Shown here one piece after another: positions 6,760 to 15,059 of a DNA stretch of 15,752 bases. The stretch lies in the NCBI GenBank assembly GCA_903953145.1, contig CAJBIL010000049.1, forward strand, positions 1 to 15,752, in the 5' to 3' direction. The DNA comes from an uncultured beta proteobacterium (GTDB lineage Bacteria; Pseudomonadota; Gammaproteobacteria; Burkholderiales; Rhodocyclaceae). The notes beneath the pieces are model-generated. The model saw nothing but the letters and a program-made list of their open reading frames with translations. It was not told where the DNA came from and searched no databases. Positions within the stretch are counted from its first letter, which is position 1, and each line of letters opens with the position of its first letter. A program made the translations under genes and the position numbers.

Positions 6760-7899
6760 ATGGCAGAAGAAAGCGATCTCGAGCGAACAGAACCAGCGTC
6801 AAGCCGACGCCTGGAACAAGCGCGCGAAGAAGGGCAGGTTCCTCATTCGCGCGAGCTCGGTGCTTTCCTGGTTATGTCGGCTGCTGCGGGCGTATTTTGG
6901 GTGATGGGGCCTTGGTTGATTCAGCGGACGGCTAGCTTGATGCATCGCGGATTGACGCTGGATTTACAGCTATCTCAAGAGCCGCAGTTGATGCTGATAC
7001 GTTTCTCCGATTTGTCCCTGGATGCGCTACTTACTTTCTCACCACTTCTGTTTGCGCTGGTTGTGGCGTCTTTGCTGACGCCGTTTCTGCTGGGCTCCTG
7101 GAATTTTGCACCTAAGGCAATGATGCCTGATCTGTCGCGCCTGGACCCGATCAAGGGGCTTGGGCGTCTGGTTTCCTGGTCCGGCCTGGCGGAAATGCTC
7201 AAGGCAATTGCCAAGGCGCTGCTTCTGGGCGGTGTGGCTGCTTGGGTCATCTGGAATGAGCGCTACGACATCTTCGCAATCTTTGGGCAGACCCAGGATG
7301 CCGGTCTTGCATCGGCGGGGCATTTGATCAGCTTCAGTTTTCTCGCCGTGGTTGCCGCCATGTTGCTGATTGTGGCTGTTGATGTGCCTTTTCAGCTCTG
7401 GCAATACCACGACAAGCTGAAAATGACGCGTGAAGAACTTCGCCAGGAAGGCAAGGAGACTGAAGGTAATCCTGAAGTCAAGGCGCGTATTCGTACCTTG
7501 CAACGTGAAGCGGCACGCAAGCGGATGATGGGTGCTGTACCGACAGCCGACGTTATTGTCACTAACCCAACTCACTTTGCCGTTGCACTGACGTACAAGA
7601 GTGGCATGGGTGCGCCCAAGGTGGTGGCCAAGGGGCGTGGCGATATCGCACTGAAAATTCGCGAGATTGGGGCTGCGAACGGGGTGCCGATGCTTGAAGC
7701 CCCACCGCTGGCGCGTGCGCTTTACCGGCACACTGAACTGGATCAGGAAGTGCCCTCCGCACTTTACGCCGCAGTGGCTGAAGTGCTGGCCTACGTTTAT
7801 CAGCTGACCAACTGGCGTCAGGTCGGAGGCAATTATCCGACCCCGCCGCGTGAAATTTCTGTACCTGCCGAACTCGTCCCGGAGGCCGTAAATGGCTAG
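6760..7899 (+). CDS. flhB: Flagellar export switch protein FlhB
   Basis: FlhB is the inner-membrane subunit of the flagellar type III export gate that switches secretion from rod/hook to filament substrates. The charged N-terminus has the family pattern (ERTEPASSRRLEQAREEGQV). Four hydrophobic segments lie at about 33-55, 88-112, 145-165 and 187-210. The autocleavage motif NPTH is at 269-272, the same numbering as in Salmonella, followed by FAVALTYK. The length of 379 is typical. The ATG has no good ribosome site; the short leader may matter. The gene overlaps flhA by 8 nt (7892-7899). It opens the second operon, directly after the AT-rich promoter region. Confidence 0.97.
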   Translation: MAEESDLERTEPASSRRLEQAREEGQVPHSRELGAFLVMSAAAGVFWVMGPWLIQRTASLMHRGLTLDLQLSQEPQLMLIRFSDLSLDALLTFSPLLFALVVASLLTPFLLGSWNFAPKAMMPDLSRLDPIKGLGRLVSWSGLAEMLKAIAKALLLGGVAAWVIWNERYDIFAIFGQTQDAGLASAGHLISFSFLAVVAAMLLIVAVDVPFQLWQYHDKLKMTREELRQEGKETEGNPEVKARIRTLQREAARKRMMGAVPTADVIVTNPTHFAVALTYKSGMGAPKVVAKGRGDIALKIREIGAANGVPMLEAPPLARALYRHTELDQEVPSALYAAVAEVLAYVYQLTNWRQVGGNYPTPPREISVPAELVPEAVNG

Positions 7900-9976
7900 T
7901 ACAAACCTGGCGCTGCAAAACGTGTTTGGCCGCATCAAAGTGGGCCAGATGGCGGGGCCGGTGCTCATCCTGATGATTCTGGCAATGATGGTTCTGCCAT
8001 TGCCGCCGTTTGCGCTGGATTTGCTGTTCACCTTCAATATCGCGATCTCGGTGATCGTCATGCTGGTGGCGATGAATGTCATCAAGCCCCTTGAGTTTTC
8101 GATTTTCCCCACGGTATTGCTGGTGACAACCCTGTTACGCCTGTCACTCAACGTCGCGTCCACCCGCGTCGTGCTACTTAACGGACACACCGGGCCCGAT
8201 GCAGCTGGTAAAGTGATCGAAGCGTTTGGCCACTTTCTGGTGGGTGGTAATTACGCGGTAGGTCTAGTCGTCTTCACCATTCTGGTGATCATCAATTTTG
8301 TCGTGATTACAAAAGGTGCTGGCCGGGTGGCTGAGGTCGCCGCACGTTTTACGCTGGACGCCATGCCCGGTAAGCAGATGGCGATTGATGCCGATCTGAA
8401 TGCCGGGCTGATTGGCGAAGATGATGCACGCCGCCGCCGCAGCGAAATCGCTCAGGAAGCCGATTTCTACGGATCAATGGACGGTGCGTCGAAATTTGTT
8501 CGTGGCGATGCCGTGGCCGGCATCATGATCATGTTGATAAACGTGATTGGTGGTCTGATCGTCGGTGTGCTGCAACATAATCTGGATATTGGCACGGCGG
8601 CCAAGTTTTACACGCTGCTCACCATTGGCGACGGATTGGTTGCACAGATTCCTGCGCTGATCATCTCGATTGCTGCCGGTATGGTCGTTACCCGGGTTGG
8701 AGACGAGCAGAACGTTTCGCAGCAATTCATGAGCCAGTTGTTCAATAACCCACGGGTGATTGGCCTGACCGCAGCGATCATCGGCTTTCTTGGTTTAATC
8801 CCTGGTATGCCGAACCTTGTGTTTATTGCCATTGCGGCCGGTCTGGCAGCTTTGGCATGGCAGCGCGACCAATCGGCACGTCAGGCGATGGCCTCACCAA
8901 TTACCGTGGCGCCGACCGTAGCAACTGAAACGCTGGAAGCCAGTTGGGCTGACGTGACAACCCTCGATGTGCTGGGTCTTGAAGTCGGTTATCGGCTGAT
9001 TCCGCTGGTTGATAAGTCACAGGACGGTGAGTTGCTGCGCCGTATTCGCGGCATCCGCAAAAAATTTGCGCAGGAAGTCGGTTTTCTGGTGTCCCCCGTT
9101 CATATTCGGGACAACCTTGAGCTGAAACCTAACGCTTACCGGATTCTGCTGAAGGGTGTTGAAATCGGCCAGGGCGAAGCATTCCCGGGTAGTTTGCTGG
9201 CGATTAATCCGGGTCGCGTCGTGGGCGAGATCCCCGGCACGGCGACCAAAGATCCGGCCTTCGGCCTGCCTGCCGTCTGGATCGATCTTGCGCTGCGCGA
9301 TCAGGCGCAAGCATTCGGTTATACCGTGGTTGATGCGAGCACGGTGACGGCTACACATCTCAATCACATTATTCTGTCGCACGCTGCCGAATTGCTCGGT
9401 CGGCAGGAGACGCAGGCGTTGATTGACCATCTGGCCAAAGAGATGCCAAAACTGGTCGAGGATCTGGTGCCTAAGGTGCTGGCGCTTGGCATCCTGCAAA
9501 AAGTGCTGCAAAACCTGCTCGAGGAAGGCGTCCATATTCGCGATATGCGCACCATTATCGAAACCCTCGCAGAAAATGCCGCACGAACGCAGGATGCAGA
9601 AGCGCTCACCGCACAGGTACGCATTGCACTGGGGCGGTCGATCATTCAGCAGCTTTACCCGAGTGGCGCCGAGATGCAGGTGATGTCGCTTGACCCGCAA
9701 CTGGAGCGCGTGCTCCTACAAGCGGTGGCGGGTGGTGGTGATGGCGCCAGTATTGAGCCGGGATTGGCCGATACGCTGGTGCGTGAAACGGTGGCCGCTG
9801 CACAAAGACAGGAAGACCTCGGGCTGCCCTCCGTTCTCTTGGTTCCCGGAAATCTTCGTACGTTGTTGTCGCGCTTCCTGCGGCGCGGCATTTCTCAACT
9901 CAAGGTACTTGCACATAGCGAAGTACCTGAAAGCAAAACCATCAAGGTCACCTCGATCATCGGAGGTAGGGCATGA
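7892..9976 (+). CDS. flhA: Flagellar export gate protein FlhA
   Basis: FlhA is the major export-gate subunit; its cytoplasmic domain forms the ring that docks chaperone-substrate complexes. The N-terminal half (about 1-325) carries the usual eight or so membrane segments. The family signatures are RLSLNVASTRVVLL (83-96) and the conserved cytoplasmic loop with GRVAEVAARFTLDAMPGKQM (144-163). The region DGASKFVRGDAVAG (197-210) carries the family's conserved acidic residues. The remainder is the soluble C-terminal domain. The length of 694 is normal. A GGAGG site (7881-7885) lies inside the flhB end, 6 nt before the ATG, and ATGGCTAG makes an 8-nt overlap with flhB. The stop overlaps the flhF start as ATGA. 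The substrate chaperone FlgN is encoded at 14582-15046. Confidence 0.98.
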   Translation: MASTNLALQNVFGRIKVGQMAGPVLILMILAMMVLPLPPFALDLLFTFNIAISVIVMLVAMNVIKPLEFSIFPTVLLVTTLLRLSLNVASTRVVLLNGHTGPDAAGKVIEAFGHFLVGGNYAVGLVVFTILVIINFVVITKGAGRVAEVAARFTLDAMPGKQMAIDADLNAGLIGEDDARRRRSEIAQEADFYGSMDGASKFVRGDAVAGIMIMLINVIGGLIVGVLQHNLDIGTAAKFYTLLTIGDGLVAQIPALIISIAAGMVVTRVGDEQNVSQQFMSQLFNNPRVIGLTAAIIGFLGLIPGMPNLVFIAIAAGLAALAWQRDQSARQAMASPITVAPTVATETLEASWADVTTLDVLGLEVGYRLIPLVDKSQDGELLRRIRGIRKKFAQEVGFLVSPVHIRDNLELKPNAYRILLKGVEIGQGEAFPGSLLAINPGRVVGEIPGTATKDPAFGLPAVWIDLALRDQAQAFGYTVVDASTVTATHLNHIILSHAAELLGRQETQALIDHLAKEMPKLVEDLVPKVLALGILQKVLQNLLEEGVHIRDMRTIIETLAENAARTQDAEALTAQVRIALGRSIIQQLYPSGAEMQVMSLDPQLERVLLQAVAGGGDGASIEPGLADTLVRETVAAAQRQEDLGLPSVLLVPGNLRTLLSRFLRRGISQLKVLAHSEVPESKTIKVTSIIGGRA

Positions 9977-11355
9977 ACGTCAGAAAATTCATCGCAGCGA
10001 CATCGCGTGATGCGCTCCGCAAAGTCAAGGAGACTCTTGGCCCGGATGCGATCATCCTGTCGAACAGAGGGATTCCCGGTGGGGTCGAGATCATGGCGGT
10101 TGCCGCGCTTGACATGGCCATGATAGTGCCTACGCCCGTCCGTGACGTGCCAGCGAGCCACAACGATTACACCGTCAAGCTATCCGCATCTGTCTCGGCA
10201 CCGTCAGTGTCGGCACCAGTACCGCGTCCGGCGCAGGTCAGGTCTGTCGAACAGCCTGCCCCGAGAATGGTCGCGCCAGCGCCGCAGTCGTCACCCGCCA
10301 TGATGGCGCGTCCTTTGCCTCCACTTTCCCCGCGCCCCGCGCCGCAAATTGATTTACCGCAGCCGGTTCGTGATGGCGCTGCACAAACAGAAGCGGAGGT
10401 TGTGCCGGCAGCCGTGATGGAAGAAATTCGCTCGTTACGCCGGATTGTCGAACAGCATCTTGCCGGTTTTGCCTGGGGCGAAACCGCACGCTCGGCGCCG
10501 GTCAAGACCGAAGTGCTTCGCCAGATGCTTGATGCCGGTTTTTCACCACAATTCGCCCGCGAACTGCTTGAGCAACTACCGAATGAGCTTGATGCTGCTC
10601 AAGCGCTGGCTTGGGTAAAGCATGGCGCGGATCGTTCGTTGCTCACCATCGGTGCGGAAAACGACATCGTTGATCGCGGTGGCATTTACGCACTGGTCGG
10701 GCCGACCGGCGTCGGTAAGACCACGACAACGGCCAAACTTGCTGCGCGTTGCGTACTGCGCCACGGTGCCAGTAAGGTCGCGTTGGTAACGACAGATGGT
10801 TACCGGATTGGTGCCCACGAGCAACTGCGAATCTATGGCCGCATCCTTGGTGTATCAGTGCATCTGGTCAAGGATGCTGCTGATTTACAACAGACATTGC
10901 AGGATCTGCAGCACAAGCACATGGTGCTGGTTGATACGATGGGTATGAGCCAGCGTGACCGGCTGGTCGGTGAGCAAGTGGCCATGTTTGGCGCAAGCAA
11001 TGTCAAGCGCCTGCTGTTGCTCAACGCTACGGCACGTGGCGATACGCTGGATGATGTGGTGCGCGCGTACAACGGGCCGGATCTGGCGGGTTGTATTCTG
11101 ACCAAGGTGGATGAGGCTGCCAGCCTTGCCACCGCGCTTGATGTCATTATGCGGCATCGATTGCGCCTGCATTATGTCTCCAACGGCCAGCGCGTCCCCG
11201 AAGACCTGCATTTGCCGAATCGCGGCTATCTGCTGCACCGCGCCTTCAAGGACGTTCCGGAAAACTCCCCGCATCGGCTTGATGGTGTTGAACCAGGTTT
11301 GATGATGACCAATTCCGGCACAAGCATGCTGGCGGCCGGAGGTCGCCATGGCTGA
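9973..11355 (+). CDS. flhF: SRP-type GTPase FlhF, polar flagellar placement
   Basis: FlhF is the third SRP-family GTPase, which recruits early flagellar parts to the pole. An N-terminal B domain (MNVRKFIAATSRDALRKVKE) is joined by a Pro/Ala-rich linker (about 75-145) to the NG domain. G1 P-loop GPTGVGKT is at 243-250, followed by TTTAKLAAR. The TTDGYRIGAHEQL motif is at 273-285, G3 is DTMGMSQRD (321-329), where many SRP GTPases have DTAG, and G4 is TKVDEAA (377-383). The ATG overlaps the flhA stop (ATGA) and is served by GGAGG at 9962-9966. The end overlaps flhG by 8 nt, matching the need for balanced FlhF and its activator FlhG. Confidence 0.97.
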   Translation: MNVRKFIAATSRDALRKVKETLGPDAIILSNRGIPGGVEIMAVAALDMAMIVPTPVRDVPASHNDYTVKLSASVSAPSVSAPVPRPAQVRSVEQPAPRMVAPAPQSSPAMMARPLPPLSPRPAPQIDLPQPVRDGAAQTEAEVVPAAVMEEIRSLRRIVEQHLAGFAWGETARSAPVKTEVLRQMLDAGFSPQFARELLEQLPNELDAAQALAWVKHGADRSLLTIGAENDIVDRGGIYALVGPTGVGKTTTTAKLAARCVLRHGASKVALVTTDGYRIGAHEQLRIYGRILGVSVHLVKDAADLQQTLQDLQHKHMVLVDTMGMSQRDRLVGEQVAMFGASNVKRLLLLNATARGDTLDDVVRAYNGPDLAGCILTKVDEAASLATALDVIMRHRLRLHYVSNGQRVPEDLHLPNRGYLLHRAFKDVPENSPHRLDGVEPGLMMTNSGTSMLAAGGRHG

Positions 11356-12232
11356 GATGCGCGGTGACCAGGCTGCTGGTCTGCGTCGTCTGTTTGGCCG
11401 TGAGCAATCCCGTATCGTTACATTTACGGCGGGTAGCGCTGGCGTCGGGAAAAGCATTTCGGTCGCTAATCTGGCTTCTGCATTGGCACGACAGGGCAAA
11501 GAAGTCCTTGTGCTCGATGAAAATACAGAGGGCAACGTCGCATCGCTTTACGGCGCTACCGTCAAATATGATCTGCACCATGTGATCAATCGGGAAAAAT
11601 ATCTTGCCGATGTCCTGCTTACCGTTGCGCCTGGCGTGCGTATCCTGCCCGCCGCGCGTGCCGTAAAGAAACTGGGTAAGCTGAATGCTATTCAGCAGGA
11701 AACGCTGCTCGAAAGCATTTGCGCCATGGATCGCCCGGCCGATGTAATTCTGGTCGATACGTCGCTTGATCATCCTCTCGGATTCTCGCCGCTCGGCCTT
11801 GCCGCACACGATACCGTGGTGGTGATTTCGGCAACCGGCGCTTCGATCACCGAAGCTTATGCGCTGATCAAAAAAGTGAGTTTGGGCTATTCGCGCAAAA
11901 ATTTCCGTATTCTGGTCAATAAAGTCAGGGGCCCGGATGAGGCAGAGGCCATTCACGGCAACATTGCACAAGTCACTCGTAGCCGTGGCCTGGCATGGCT
12001 TGACTACGCCGGATATGTGCCGCTTGACGAACATCTGCGTCAGGCATCGAGGCTTTGCCAGCCGGTAGTCGGTTTGTTTCCTGATGCGCCCGCAGCAAAA
12101 GCATTTCGCGCTTTGGCGACGAGTTTACTCAACTGGCCATCGCCCGATTATGAAACCGGTGGACTTGAACAGTTTGTACAACAACTGTTGCATTTGAGTC
12201 AGCATACTGACCCAATCGCCATTCGGGCCTGA
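11348..12232 (+). CDS. flhG: MinD-like ATPase FlhG (FleN), flagellar number regulator
   Basis: FlhG counts and limits flagella by acting on FlhF and the C-ring. The N-terminal activator motif DQAAGLR (7-13) fits the DQAxxLR element known to stimulate FlhF GTPase activity. The MinD/ParA fold follows: P-loop GSAGVGKS (29-36), VLVLDENTEGNVASLYG (53-69) and a Walker B strand ILVDTS. The P-loop has S30 where MinD-type ATPases carry the signature lysine (KGGxGK[TS]); the catalytic-loop K35 remains. GGAGG (11338-11342) sits 5 nt before the ATG, and ATGGCTGA gives an 8-nt overlap with flhF. A later ATG at 11357 would cut into the N-terminal peptide before DQAAGLR and has no better ribosome site. The C-terminus (amphipathic membrane helix in other FlhG) could be the ALATSLLNW or QFVQQLLHL stretch. 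Confidence 0.94.
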   Translation: MAEMRGDQAAGLRRLFGREQSRIVTFTAGSAGVGKSISVANLASALARQGKEVLVLDENTEGNVASLYGATVKYDLHHVINREKYLADVLLTVAPGVRILPAARAVKKLGKLNAIQQETLLESICAMDRPADVILVDTSLDHPLGFSPLGLAAHDTVVVISATGASITEAYALIKKVSLGYSRKNFRILVNKVRGPDEAEAIHGNIAQVTRSRGLAWLDYAGYVPLDEHLRQASRLCQPVVGLFPDAPAAKAFRALATSLLNWPSPDYETGGLEQFVQQLLHLSQHTDPIAIRA

Positions 12233-12246
12233 GAGCGTCCCACGCT

Positions 12247-12996
12247 ATGTATAACGCTACTGGTCAACTCAATAAGGATCAGTTGGTCGAGCGCTTTGCG
12301 CCGCTCGTGAAGCGTGTTGCCTATCACCTGATGGCTCGTTTGCCCGCCAGCGTTCAGGTTGATGATCTGGTACAGAATGGCATGCTGGGTTTGCTTGACG
12401 CCATTTCCCGGTTTGAAGCGGGAATGGGGGCGCAGTTTGAAACCTATGCCGCGCAGCGCATACGCGGTGCCATGCTCGATGGCCTGCGGGAAAATGATTG
12501 GTTGCCGCGTAGCCTGCGCCGTGATTTTCGCCGTATTGAGGTCGCTATTTCAAAGCTTGAGCAGCAAAATGGTCGTGCGCCCAGCGAAAAAGAGCTGGCT
12601 GATTCTTTGGGCATGGCGCTTCTTGAGTATCAGAAGATGTTGCAGGATGCGCGTGGTCATCAGCTTATCTATTTCGAGGATATGGTTGAGGAGGGTGGCG
12701 ATAGTTTTCTCGACCGACATTTTGTCGATGATAAAAATGAGCCGCTCAGGATGCTGGAAGAGCGGGGGCTGCAAAAATCGTTGGTCAAAGGCATCGAAGC
12801 ATTACCTGACCGTGAAAAAATGATGATGGCGCTCTATTACGAGCAGGATCTAAATTTGCGAGAAATTGGTGAAGTAATGGGCGTTACCGAGTCCCGGGTT
12901 TGCCAGTTGCATAGCCAGGCGGTGGCTCGTTTGCGCTCACGTTTGTTTGGCGATGCAGGGCCGGCCGGTAAGAAAAAGGCGGCCCGCAATGGATAG
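12247..12996 (+). CDS. fliA: Flagellar sigma factor FliA (sigma-28)
   Basis: FliA directs RNA polymerase to late flagellar and chemotaxis promoters and is held inactive by FlgM until the hook is complete. Region 2 covers about 12-84 (VDDLVQNGMLGLLDAISRFE, TYAAQRIRGAMLDGLR). Region 3 covers about 93-155. Region 4 (about 178-232) has the helix-turn-helix NLREIGEVMGVTESRVCQLH. The length of 249 is close to enteric FliA (239), with a short basic tail (GKKKAARNG). It starts 14 nt after flhG with a weak ribosome site and overlaps motC by 8 nt. Its anti-sigma factor gene flgM and a FliA-type promoter are at the other end of this window. Confidence 0.98.
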   Translation: MYNATGQLNKDQLVERFAPLVKRVAYHLMARLPASVQVDDLVQNGMLGLLDAISRFEAGMGAQFETYAAQRIRGAMLDGLRENDWLPRSLRRDFRRIEVAISKLEQQNGRAPSEKELADSLGMALLEYQKMLQDARGHQLIYFEDMVEEGGDSFLDRHFVDDKNEPLRMLEERGLQKSLVKGIEALPDREKMMMALYYEQDLNLREIGEVMGVTESRVCQLHSQAVARLRSRLFGDAGPAGKKKAARNG

Positions 12997-13729
12997 AATC
13001 AGCATCCTTGGCTTGCTGATTGGCTTTATTGCGATTATCGGTGGGCAACTTCTCGAAGGTGGGCACGTTGGTTCGCTCTCCCAGCCCACCGCCTTGCTGA
13101 TTGTTGTCGGCGGGACGCTGGGCGCGGTGATGCTGCAAAGCCCCTACGCGACTTTTGTCCGTGGCATGCGGATGGCGCGATGGGTGATTTTCCCCCCCGT
13201 AGTCAATCACGCGCAACTGATCCAACAGGTCTTGAGCTGGAGTCAGGTTTCGCGTCGCGAGGGATTGCTGGCACTGGAGGGCATGATTGTCCAGTTGAAG
13301 GATGAGTTTGCCAAGAAGGGCTTGCAACTGCTCGTTGATGGTGCCGAGCCGGAGCGCTTGCGTGAGGTGCTGGAAGTTGAGATCAATACTTTCGAGGATG
13401 AAATGAGGTTATCCGCAAAGGTATGGGAAGCAGCAGGTGGATATTCGCCCACCATCGGTATTCTCGGCGCAGTCATGGGTTTGATTCATGTGATGGAAAA
13501 TCTCTCGGATCCATCAAAGCTCGGAGCGGGTATTGCGGTCGCTTTCGTCGCAACAATATACGGGGTCGGGCTCGCCAACCTTGTATTTTTGCCGATAGCC
13601 AACAAGTTGAAATCGCATATCGGACGTTTGGTCGTACAGCGTGAAATGGTCGTTGACGGCCTGGTTGGCATTGCCAATGGCGATAATCCGCGGATCATCG
13701 AAACACGTCTCAAGGGCTACAGTTTTTAG
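12989..13729 (+). CDS. motC: Flagellar stator subunit MotC (MotA family)
   Basis: This is the inner-membrane stator subunit that, with MotD, converts ion flow into torque. The protein (246 residues from the chosen start) shows the MotC/PomA style: MDRISILGLLIGFIAIIGGQ, EGGHVGSL, then segment 2 (about 33-50), and segments 3-4 at about 152-170 and 180-203. The cytoplasmic loop has SRREGLLALEGM with the conserved Arg and Glu of the rotor interface. Conserved prolines are P154 (YSPTIG) and P202 (FLPIAN). A longer reading from 12947 adds 14 residues that lie inside fliA, and a basic stretch before MDRISIL. I prefer 12989, where MDRISIL aligns with the family N-terminus and an AAGGCGG purine run (12976-12982) precedes it. 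Its ATG overlaps the fliA stop (ATGGATAG). Confidence 0.93.
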   Translation: MDRISILGLLIGFIAIIGGQLLEGGHVGSLSQPTALLIVVGGTLGAVMLQSPYATFVRGMRMARWVIFPPVVNHAQLIQQVLSWSQVSRREGLLALEGMIVQLKDEFAKKGLQLLVDGAEPERLREVLEVEINTFEDEMRLSAKVWEAAGGYSPTIGILGAVMGLIHVMENLSDPSKLGAGIAVAFVATIYGVGLANLVFLPIANKLKSHIGRLVVQREMVVDGLVGIANGDNPRIIETRLKGYSF

Positions 13730-13732
13730 ATC

Positions 13733-14575
13733 ATGGCGCGCCGTAAGCGTGAGGAAGAGCACGAAAATCACGAGCGCTGGCTGGTTTCTTACGCCGACTT
13801 CATCACCCTTCTGTTTGCTTTTTTCGTTGTGATGTATGCGCTGTCCTCGGTTAACGAGGGCAAGTACCGTGTTCTCAGTAGTTCAATGGTCAACGCATTT
13901 CGTAGCGTTCCGGTCAATAGTGCCTCGCAGGCGCCGGTGTTGATGCCGATCCAGCCGATTACACCCCCGCCTAAAGCCACTTCGGCGAGCAAGACGCAGG
14001 AAGTCGCCAAGCAAAAGCAGCGCGACAAGATGCGTAACGTCGCCAAGGACATTCTTGAAGTCATGGCGCCGTTGATCGAACAGGGCAAAGTGCGGGTTCT
14101 TGAAACCAGCCGTGGCGTGACGATCGAAATCAACGACAGTATTCTGTTTTCGCCAGGCTTGGCGCTGCTGCAACCACCGCTGGTCAAAGCGATGCGCGCG
14201 ATTGCCGACGTCCTGGCGGGATCTGATTTCCCGATTACCATCGAAGGCCATACTGACAATGTGCCGATTAACACGGTACAGTTTCCCTCGAACTGGGAGC
14301 TTTCAGCGGTGCGCGCAACAACCGTGTTGCGTTTGTTTGCCGATGCGGGGGTTGCTGCCGAGCGGCTGACGGCGATTGGTTACGCCGATACCCGCCCGGT
14401 CGAGCCCAATCTGCTGGCCGATGGCAGAGCGCGCAATCGACGGGTCACGATCATGATTGATTCTGCGATTCCCGAGAAGGGCACCGAGGTTAATTTAGAG
14501 CAGCAGGCCGTTAATTCCAAATCTGTCCCGCCACCGGCTGCGACTGCGCAACCCGAGCCAGCACTGCCGCGCTGA
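13733..14575 (+). CDS. motD: Flagellar stator subunit MotD (MotB family)
   Basis: This is the peptidoglycan-anchored partner of MotC. A basic N-terminus leads into one membrane helix (about 20-40). It contains the ion-binding aspartate D22 in SYADFITLLFAFFVVMYAL, equivalent to E. coli MotB D32. A Pro/Lys-rich plug/linker region follows (about 60-100). The OmpA-type peptidoglycan-binding domain spans about 120-245, with IEGHTDNVPI (170-179), NWELSAVRAT and NRRVTI. The tail is Pro/Ala-rich and disordered. The gene starts 3 nt after the motC stop. It is the last + strand gene and ends 6 nt from the convergent flgN stop. The ion specificity (H+ or Na+) cannot be read safely. MotD rather than MotB is chosen from its position after fliA-motC and its short N-terminus. 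Confidence 0.93.
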   Translation: MARRKREEEHENHERWLVSYADFITLLFAFFVVMYALSSVNEGKYRVLSSSMVNAFRSVPVNSASQAPVLMPIQPITPPPKATSASKTQEVAKQKQRDKMRNVAKDILEVMAPLIEQGKVRVLETSRGVTIEINDSILFSPGLALLQPPLVKAMRAIADVLAGSDFPITIEGHTDNVPINTVQFPSNWELSAVRATTVLRLFADAGVAAERLTAIGYADTRPVEPNLLADGRARNRRVTIMIDSAIPEKGTEVNLEQQAVNSKSVPPPAATAQPEPALPR

Positions 14576-14581
14576 TTTGGT

Positions 14582-15046
14582 TCAAGCAGCGTCGTTGATG
14601 CTGCGACTGCTGAAGGTTGAGGTCTGGCCGTTGGGGCCGTAGAGGCTTAGGGGGCGCGAGGCGCTGCGGAGGGCTTCGAGTGCCTGTGCGTTGTGCCGCA
14701 TGCGTATCTGGATGAGTTCGCCATTGACGCGATTCAATTCGCGGGCTTCGCTAGCGAGGGCGATTACTTTTGACCAGAGGCTATTTAGTAACTGATCGTG
14801 CTTGTGGCTGTTTAGCCAGGCTTCCATTCCGGGGCGGTCCGGCGCAATTTTCTGTTCGGCGAGTGCTGCATTACGTCTGGCCGCAAGCGCAGATAATTCA
14901 GCGGCAATGATATTTTTTTGCTCAGTCACACGGCTGAGTTGATCTGTGTCTCCGTTGCCGAGTGTTATTTGCTCCGCTTGCAAGAGAGAAACAAACCTTG
15001 CCACGACCTCAGCTTCTGCCTCGACAATGTTCGAAAGGTCGGACAT
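14582..15046 (-). CDS. flgN: Flagellar export chaperone FlgN
   Basis: FlgN holds hook-filament junction proteins FlgK and FlgL in the cytoplasm and delivers them to FlhA. The 154-residue, largely helical protein has the family pattern: an N-terminal coiled helix (EAEVVARFVSLLQAEQITL), a second helix with EQKNIIAAELSAL, and the C-terminal LYGPNGQT motif (about 135-142) that many FlgN proteins share. Its ATG follows the flgM stop by 13 nt with no Shine-Dalgarno match (the spacer is ACCACCA-like), so translation probably depends on coupling to flgM. It is read from the flgM promoter and its 3' end faces motD. Confidence 0.93.
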   Translation of the reverse strand: MSDLSNIVEAEAEVVARFVSLLQAEQITLGNGDTDQLSRVTEQKNIIAAELSALAARRNAALAEQKIAPDRPGMEAWLNSHKHDQLLNSLWSKVIALASEARELNRVNGELIQIRMRHNAQALEALRSASRPLSLYGPNGQTSTFSSRSINDAA

Positions 15047-15059
15047 TGGTGGTAGTGAC

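Noticed and set aside
12947..12988. Longer MotC start adding 14 residues (MAMQGRPVRKRRPA)
   Set aside because: The added part is read out of frame from the fliA tail, is strongly basic and does not fit the family N-terminus. The ATG at 12989 gives the expected MDRISIL start with a ribosome site.
14586..14604. GCAGC / GCTGC hairpin at the motD-flgN convergence
   Set aside because: It has a short stem, a 9-nt loop and no T-tract on either strand. It also lies in flgN coding sequence.
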